Assembly (NCBI GenBank): GCA_002748415.1
Contig: PDSI01000140.1
Coordinates: forward strand, 1-48,002
DNA from: Micrococcales bacterium
GTDB lineage: Bacteria > Actinomycetota > Actinomycetes > Actinomycetales > CAWJMD01
Direction of reading: 5' to 3'
DNA: 48,002 nt
Within the stretch, counting starts at the first letter, position 1. Every line of letters begins with the position of its first letter. The position numbers and the translations under genes are program-made. This document shows, piece by piece, positions 47,513 through 48,002 of this stretch. The notes under the pieces were generated by a model. It searched no databases. It saw only the letters and a program-made list of their open reading frames with translations, and was not told the origin of the DNA.

Positions 47513-47544
47513 GGGCTTTTTTGTGTCATCTCCTGGAGTTCCTC

Positions 47545-48002
47545 ATGCATGTACCCGACGGGTTTCTCGATGCACAGACGTCGGTAGCCACCGGTGTGGC
47601 CGCGGTGGCCCTGGTGGCCGCGGCCACCAGGGCCAGCCGAGACGAGTTACAGGAGTCGGGCGCCGCGTTGGCCGGGTTAACCGGTGTGTTCGTTTTCGCC
47701 GCGCAGATGATCAACTTCCCGGTCGGCGCCGGTACCAGCGGGCACCTGCTGGGCGGCACCCTGGCGGCGGTCCTGGTCGGACCGTGGACGGCCCTGCTGG
47801 CCATGACAGTGGTGCTGGGAGTCCAGGCGTTGTTCTTCGCTGACGGTGGGCTGAGCGCACTGGGCACGAACGTCATCCTGATGGCGGTCGTGCCGGTCCT
47901 GGTCGGCTACGGCCTGGCCAAGGTACTGGCGCGGTTCGCGGGTGGCCGGCCGGCCCTGCTAGCCGCTGCTGCCGGAATCGGGGCCTTCGTCGCTGTCCCA
48001 TC
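47545..48002 (+). CDS. cbiM: ECF cobalt/nickel permease CbiM, 5' part
   Basis: Substrate-specific membrane component of an energy-coupling-factor transporter for Co2+ or Ni2+. Only the first 152 codons are inside the window and no stop is reached. The N-terminus MHVPDGFLD is the metal-binding start of the CbiM/NikM family: the amino group of Met 1, His 2 and His 67 (GTSGHLLGGTLAA) are the known ligand set, and His 67 falls exactly at that position from this start, which supports ATG 47545. GGAG lies seven bases upstream. Membrane helices follow, rich in A, V and G. Whether it is for cobalt or nickel cannot be decided here. Downstream genes (cbiN, cbiQ, cbiO) would be outside the window. Confidence 0.92.
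   Translation, partial: MHVPDGFLDAQTSVATGVAAVALVAAATRASRDELQESGAALAGLTGVFVFAAQMINFPVGAGTSGHLLGGTLAAVLVGPWTALLAMTVVLGVQALFFADGGLSALGTNVILMAVVPVLVGYGLAKVLARFAGGRPALLAAAAGIGAFVAVP

Noticed and set aside
47364..47544. Cobalamin riboswitch before cbiM
   Set aside because: The region is short and I did not find the conserved B12-box. A promoter and inverted repeat explain it better.

Overview
The window is about 48 kb of high-GC DNA from the chromosome of an actinomycete (Actinomycetota). The evidence is the very high G+C of the coding strands and many GTG starts. It also carries actinobacterial gene sets: rne next to rplU-rpmA, ndk-DUF4233-folC, a T-box leader before ileS, ctaC-ctaD-ctaF beside DUF3043, and a four-helix CtaF subunit. 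I cannot name genus or species. No rRNA, tRNA, insertion sequence, prophage or CRISPR array was found.

Layout: 1-6134 holds rpmA and rplU (minus), a divergent glucose-type PTS EIICBA permease (plus), and RNase E/G (minus), which converges on the PTS gene at a 17-bp hairpin. 6285-12070 is a minus-strand cluster in which a radical SAM protein and its usual partner (DUF2344) are separated by a pspA gene and a secreted TPM-domain protein. 12196-14665 is ndk, DUF4233 and folC. A HAD phosphatase, katG and an unrecognised 253-residue protein follow. ileS with its T-box leader ends at 22381. 22554-25282 carries an alpha/beta hydrolase and an M3 oligopeptidase (plus). 25393-32018 holds the cytochrome c oxidase genes, aat, erpA, an M20 peptidase and DUF3043.

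32023-45048 is a 13-kb DNA-repair block on the minus strand: recC-recB-recD with ATGA overlaps, then a membrane-anchored NERD-like protein and a superfamily I helicase with a NERD-like N-terminal region. Both NERD-like regions lack the usual catalytic residues. This is my best candidate for an undescribed functional unit. 45323-47363 holds a lower-GC secreted protein and a YgjV/GNAT-like fusion. The window ends inside cbiM, a cobalt/nickel ECF permease gene whose promoter is overlapped by an inverted repeat.

Several genes have a TANNNT -10 element placed 6 to 8 bases before an ATG or GTG, which suggests leaderless transcription. I used that to choose starts for folC, the HAD gene, the hydrolase, the M3 peptidase, recC and the YgjV-like gene. 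All starts, promoters and terminators come from reading the sequence by eye and have not been tested computationally.
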